A DNA stretch of 62,012 nucleotides from Nitrospiraceae bacterium. Lineage in GTDB: Bacteria > Nitrospirota > Thermodesulfovibrionia > UBA6902. How positions within the stretch are numbered: position 1 is the first letter of the stretch; each line of letters begins with the position of its first letter. Under the pieces are notes generated by a model that had not been told where the DNA came from, did no database searches, and saw only the letters and a list, made by a program, of their open reading frames with translations. Shown one piece after another: positions 60,713-62,012 of this stretch. The stretch lies in assembly GCA_003599025.1 (NCBI GenBank), contig QZIL01000073.1, forward strand, positions 1 through 62,012. The letters are read 5' to 3'. Made by a program: the position numbers and the translations under genes.

Positions 60713-62012
60713 ATGCAGTTAAGAATCTGGCACAAAATGATTATCGGCATCTCAATCCCCTCCCTGATCGCCATCTTTGGGGGTCTTATGACCTATGGAT
60801 ATGTTAATAATGTTAAGGTCAGGCACGGCTTTGTTCAAGTTGCAGATGATATAAGAGAACATGTCCTTGAAGTCAGAAGGAACGAAAAGAACTTTCTTCT
60901 TCTGAAAGATGAAGAACAGTTAAAACAGCTTAAGGATGCGATTCTTACCCTAATCAACTCAATTAACAACATCTCAGCTGAAACTGTCGAGGAAATAGGG
61001 AAAGATGATTTCTCCCTGCTCCTGAACTCCATAGAGGCATACTCAAGCCCCATTGATATTTTATTTAATAATTATCAGTTCGAGGCCGATGTGGTCGAGA
61101 AAGTAAGGACCGAGGGCAGAAAACTGGAAACCTTCGCATCTACCGGAAAGCATGCAGATGAACTTTCCCTGAACTTTATCCTCAATCTCAGACGCCTTGA
61201 AAAAAACTACATGCTCTTCCGAGACAAGGATTCCCTGTTTAAATTAAAAGAGGGCCTGGCACAGATCAAGAACATAACGCCCTTCTGCCATGAATGTGGA
61301 CCTTACCTCAAAGCCATCAATGAGCTTTTCTCCGTATACAGGGAGAGCGATTCCCTGATAAACACTCTGCAGATAACAGGAAGCAAGCTTGAAGAAATAA
61401 CCGGGATAATATCAAACAGGGAAAGACAGCACATTCAGTCTTTTTTCGGAAGGACGCAAATCATACTGATTATAACGCTGATCCTGCTATGTACAGTAGG
61501 ACCGCTGCTTGTATATAAGACAGCTTCATATATAGTTGCCCCGATAAAACGCCTTGTTGAGATAACCAAGAAAATCTCCGAAGGAGACACAAACCTGCGC
61601 GCACCGTTAAAAGAGCATGATGAAACTTATTCCCTTGCATTATCATTCAATACAATGCTTGACCATTTGCAACTTACGCAACAATCATTGGAAGAAACCG
61701 TACATCTTTTAAATGAAAAGCAGAAGGAGATTGAAAAACGTGCTTCACTCGGTTTTCTAATTTCAGGAGTCACCCATGAGCTGAACAATCCCCTGAACAA
61801 CATATCTCTGACTGCAGAGACAATGAAAGAAGAACTTAAAGAACTTACACATGAAGAGCTTGAAGACTTTATAAGGGACATACTGACTCAGAGCGAGCGT
61901 GCCAAACATATCATTGAGGACCTTCTGGATTTCTCCGGTGCAAGAAAAAATACTGCCATGGACAAAGTCGATATAATCAATGCAGTGGAAGAGGCTATCA
62001 ATCTCGTTGCAA
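60713..62012 (+). CDS. Membrane histidine kinase with a periplasmic CxxC sensor (fourth copy, cut by window end)
   Basis: 433 codons are visible from ATG 60713; the frame is still open at the end. The start MQLRIWHKMIIGISIPSLIA matches the other three kinases. Motifs VRRNEKNFLLLKD and LRRLEKNYMLFRD, C192-x2-C195 in TPFCHECGPYLK, TM2 near 249-269, HAMP and H355 in GVTHELNNP are present. The DHp wording (RASLGFLISGVTHELNNPLNNISL) is closest to the orphan kinase at 21842. The catalytic domain lies beyond the window. GAGGGACTA precedes the start. Confidence 0.88.
   Translation, partial: MQLRIWHKMIIGISIPSLIAIFGGLMTYGYVNNVKVRHGFVQVADDIREHVLEVRRNEKNFLLLKDEEQLKQLKDAILTLINSINNISAETVEEIGKDDFSLLLNSIEAYSSPIDILFNNYQFEADVVEKVRTEGRKLETFASTGKHADELSLNFILNLRRLEKNYMLFRDKDSLFKLKEGLAQIKNITPFCHECGPYLKAINELFSVYRESDSLINTLQITGSKLEEITGIISNRERQHIQSFFGRTQIILIITLILLCTVGPLLVYKTASYIVAPIKRLVEITKKISEGDTNLRAPLKEHDETYSLALSFNTMLDHLQLTQQSLEETVHLLNEKQKEIEKRASLGFLISGVTHELNNPLNNISLTAETMKEELKELTHEELEDFIRDILTQSERAKHIIEDLLDFSGARKNTAMDKVDIINAVEEAINLVA

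Overview
The window reads as a chromosomal segment of a Gram-negative, probably anaerobic or chemolithoautotrophic bacterium with strong signal-transduction capacity. The mixture of sigma-54 enhancer-binding proteins, TauE/SafE exporters, an Mbh/Mrp-type cation antiporter module, SLC13 and SulP anion transporters and many GTCATTCC-type dispersed palindromes would fit a Nitrospirota or Desulfobacterota lineage; this is an inference from gene content, no marker gene is present. No rRNA, tRNA or CRISPR array was seen.

Region 1 (1-12.7 kb): a TerC-like membrane protein, a Lon-type protease with a receiver domain inserted in front of its AAA+ module, then two near-parallel cassettes. Each starts at a sigma-54 promoter with a small protein carrying a recurring 'FAEAGE' helical motif and ends with a translationally coupled histidine kinase/NtrC-type regulator pair. 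The kinases share a periplasmic sensor domain with an invariant CxxC.

Region 2 (12.7-21.7 kb): two more sigma-54 operons, again headed by FAEAGE proteins, encode TauE/SafE exporters with different membrane partners, universal stress proteins (USP), a 57-residue FAEAGE protein and a catalytic-core-less relative of the large PEP-synthase-like proteins. A second, catalytically degenerate and truncated receiver-Lon protein lies beside a MITE-like element.

Region 3 (21.7-30.3 kb): an orphan CxxC kinase, an AbiE toxin-antitoxin pair with its operator, a 36-residue HsdR remnant, an MtfA-like peptidase, small conserved proteins and a SulP transporter.

Region 4 (30.5-48.9 kb): a PEP-synthase-like dikinase, a GntR regulator, a CBS-protein/SLC13 transporter pair, an LCIB-type (theta-class) carbonic anhydrase, a complete Mbh-order Mrp antiporter module followed by two further NuoL/MrpD-like subunits and two small membrane proteins, a second CBS/SLC13 pair under a sigma-54 promoter, and NhaD. 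I infer an inorganic-carbon (or other anion) uptake system energised by Na+/H+ cycling.

Region 5 (49-62 kb): a DctB/DctD-like kinase/regulator pair, then an operon with an HTH-pseudoreceiver protein, a Cache kinase, a lone receiver, a GntR HTH fused to a histidine-kinase phosphoacceptor (DHp) domain, a third TauE with its partner, a USP, a second dikinase-like protein and, running off the end, a fourth CxxC kinase.

The best candidate for an undescribed system is the sigma-54 regulon built from FAEAGE proteins, USPs, CxxC kinases, TauE exporters and dikinase-like proteins with an unassigned C-terminal domain. The second candidate is the carbonic anhydrase/Mbh-type antiporter locus.
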